Shown here: one piece after another, positions 29,453-30,975 of the stretch
Layout of the letters: each line of letters begins with the position of its first letter
How positions within the stretch are numbered: the stretch's first letter is position 1
NCBI RefSeq assembly: GCF_000003815.2
Contig: NC_049991.1
Location: 22,312,435 to 22,343,409 of the forward strand
Origin: Branchiostoma floridae
Taxonomy: Eukaryota > Chordata > Leptocardii > Amphioxiformes > Branchiostomatidae
Reading direction: 5' to 3'
DNA length: 30,975 nucleotides
Notes under the pieces: model-generated
Told to the model about the DNA's origin: nothing
The model's database searches: none
The model's input: the letters and a program-made list of their open reading frames with translations, nothing else
Position numbers and translations under genes: made by a program

Positions 29453-29571
29453 CAACGTTACAAGCTTGTTTGGAGTACAGTACAGAAGAACCGTAACGTT
29501 ACAAACTAGTTTGCAGGGCAGTACAGAAGAACGCTAACGTTACAAGCTGGTTTGCAGGACAGTACAGAACG
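29453..29571. repeat. Minisatellite, 41-42 bp unit, 3 copies
   Basis: AACGTTACAAGCTTGTTTGG, AACGTTACAAACTAGTTTGC and AACGTTACAAGCTGGTTTGC start at about 29454, 29494 and 29536. Each is followed by CAGTACAGAA. The palindrome TAACGTTA marks the second and third unit boundaries. Confidence 0.9.
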
Positions 29572-29802
29572 TTTTATAAATGCGCCCACATCGTATCATA
29601 AATCATTCATGGCCGTTCCTGATGACATTTAAGAGTTCCATGTTCCATATGTTAATGTATGTTGATGAATGTCAGGCTGAACAGGAGAGGTTTGGAATGT
29701 TTAGTAAATCTCTCCCGGGGCTTAAGAGAAGAAGCAGAACCCTGTTCGAGATTGTTGAATAGACTTCTGGTACAAATGCTAAATGTCCACTGCTGATTCC
29801 GC

Positions 29803-30411
29803 GCTGCTGTGTGCCGGAAGGTCCCCGGGGAACCGTAAACAGTTAGGATCCCCCCATACAGACCCTCCTACTTGCTGCTGTGAGCCGGAAGGTCCCTGGG
29901 GAACCGTAAACAGGCAGGATCCCTCCATACAGGTCCTCCTACTTGCTGCTGTGAGCCGGAGGGTCCCTGGGGAGCCGTAAACAGGCAGGATCTCCCATAC
30001 AGACCCTCCTACTTGCCGCTAAGCCAAAGGGTCCCAGGCGAGCCGTAAACAGGTAGGATCCCCCCATACAGACCCTCCTACTTGCCGCTGTGAGCCGGAG
30101 GGTCCCAGGGGAGCCGTAACCAGGCATGATCCCTCCATACAGACCCTCCTACTTGCTGCTGTGAGCCGGAAGGTCCCTGGGGAACCGTAAACAGGCAGGA
30201 TCCCCCCATACAGGCCCTCCTACTTGCTGCTGTGAGCCGGAAGGTCACAGGGGAGCTGTAACCAGCAGGATCCCCCCATACAGACCCTCCTACTTGCTGC
30301 TGTGAGCCGGAAGGTCCCCGGGGAACCGTAAACAGGCAGGATCCCTCCATACAGACCCTCCTACTTGCCGCTGTGAGCCGGAGGGTCCCTGGGGAACCGT
30401 TAACTGCCAGG
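29803..30411. repeat. Minisatellite, about 70-71 bp unit, about 8.6 copies
   Basis: Units carry CTACTTGCTGCTGTGAGCCG, GAAGGTCCCTGGGGAACCG, TAAACAGGCAGGATCC and CCCCATACAGACCCTC. Starts are near 29803, 29875, 29946, 30016, 30086, 30157, 30228, 30298 and 30369. Substitutions such as CTGG/CAGG and GGAAC/GGAGC are shuffled among copies. Confidence 0.96.
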
Positions 30412-30644
30412 CTTTGAGGTGAGTTTCTTATGGAGAATCAATGCGTGCTTTCTAAAGATTAACTGACATTTTCTGTGAAGGGCGTTCTGGCAGCCTGAAG
30501 AGCTGTGCTGAACAGATGATAAAACGTCTTGTATTTCCGGGACGGACCTGCAATGATAAAACCTGCAATCCAGTCAATAATAAAAAAAGATCTTTCATTC
30601 ATTCATTCACTCAATAAAACATTATGGTAAGGTATCCAGTATGG
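30412..30644. other. Unique sequence with a short ATTC repeat
   Basis: CAATAATAAAAAAAGATC leads into an ATTC repeat at 30595-30609 followed by AATAAA. It may be a retrotransposon tail, but nothing upstream supports this. Confidence 0.35.
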
Positions 30645-30719
30645 TAGGGACGGACTTGCAGAAATATAACATCCAGCACGGCCGGGACAGACGGGCAGAA
30701 ATATAACATCCGGCACGAC
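30645..30719. repeat. Duplication of about 37-38 bp, 2 copies
   Basis: GGGACGGACTTGCAGAAATA and GGGACAGACGGGCAGAAATA are each followed by TAACATCC(A/G)GCACG. Confidence 0.82.
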
Positions 30720-30946
30720 AGGGACTGTGGTCCATGTGGACCGGGACTGTGGTCCGTGTGGACCCGGACTGTGGTCCGTGCTGACCGGGATTGTGGTCCG
30801 TGTGGACCTGGATTGTGGTCCGTGTAGGCCGGGACTGAGGTCCATATGGACCGGGACTGTGGTCCGTGTGGACTGGGACTGTGGTCCGTGTGGACCGGGA
30901 CTGTGGTCCGGGTAGGCCGGACTGTGGTCCGAGTGGACCGGGATTG
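30720..30946. repeat. Minisatellite, 22-bp unit, about 10 copies
   Basis: Each unit reads GGGACTGTGGTCC followed by GTGTGGACC (variants GTGCTGACC, ATATGGACC, GTGTAGGCC). In most units GGTCC and GGACC form a 5-bp stem around a 4-base loop. The array ends just before the window edge. Confidence 0.95.
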
Positions 30947-30975
30947 TCTATCTTATCTCACACGGAGTCATAGAC

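Overview
This looks like animal genomic DNA, most likely from a cephalochordate (amphioxus, Branchiostoma). Three things suggest this. There is one intron-containing gene exon of an animal-specific enzyme family. There is an extraordinary density of short tandem-repeat arrays (minisatellites). The palindromic words TACATGTA and TAACGTTA recur through unique sequence, which I associate with amphioxus genomes. The species assignment is an inference; the sequence only proves an intron-bearing eukaryote. There are no operons, ribosome binding sites, CRISPR arrays or recognisable RNA genes.

The only coding sequence I can defend is the 3'-terminal coding exon (9657-10272, + strand) of a heparan sulfate glucosamine 3-O-sulfotransferase of the HS3ST2/3/4/6 type. 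It carries about half of the enzyme's sulfotransferase domain. It is preceded by a splice acceptor and followed by a short stretch that is probably 3' UTR. No upstream exon with the 5'-phosphosulfate-binding loop is visible, so 1-9656 is probably intron (possibly partly intergenic) and the rest lies downstream of the gene.

Layout: 1-9656 holds about a dozen minisatellites with periods of 17, 20, 30, 31, 32, 39, 41, 47, 50 and 51 bp, a hairpin element (1741-1828) and a possible retrotransposon tail (3661-3729). 9657-10531 is the HS3ST exon and UTR. 10532-20085 is mostly unique, with scattered arrays of 81, 48, 31 and 22 bp and an inverted-repeat element near 16.3 kb. 20086-20940 is a large compound microsatellite built around three copies of a 60-bp block. 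22062-27210 is nearly continuous tandem repeat, broken by a 158-base assembly gap at 24272-24429. 27211-29452 is mostly unique and carries two related foldback (MITE-like) transposons at 28.5-29.0 kb. 29453-30975 is again minisatellites (41, 71 and 22 bp).

The most interesting pattern cuts across arrays. Several otherwise unrelated minisatellites share short cores. One core is splice-donor-like (CAGGTAA or CAGGTATG), always on the same strand as the gene. Another array repeats a splice-acceptor-like motif. Two arrays share a 16-nt G-rich core. Long apparent reading frames over these arrays come from repeat lengths that avoid stop codons; they are not genes.
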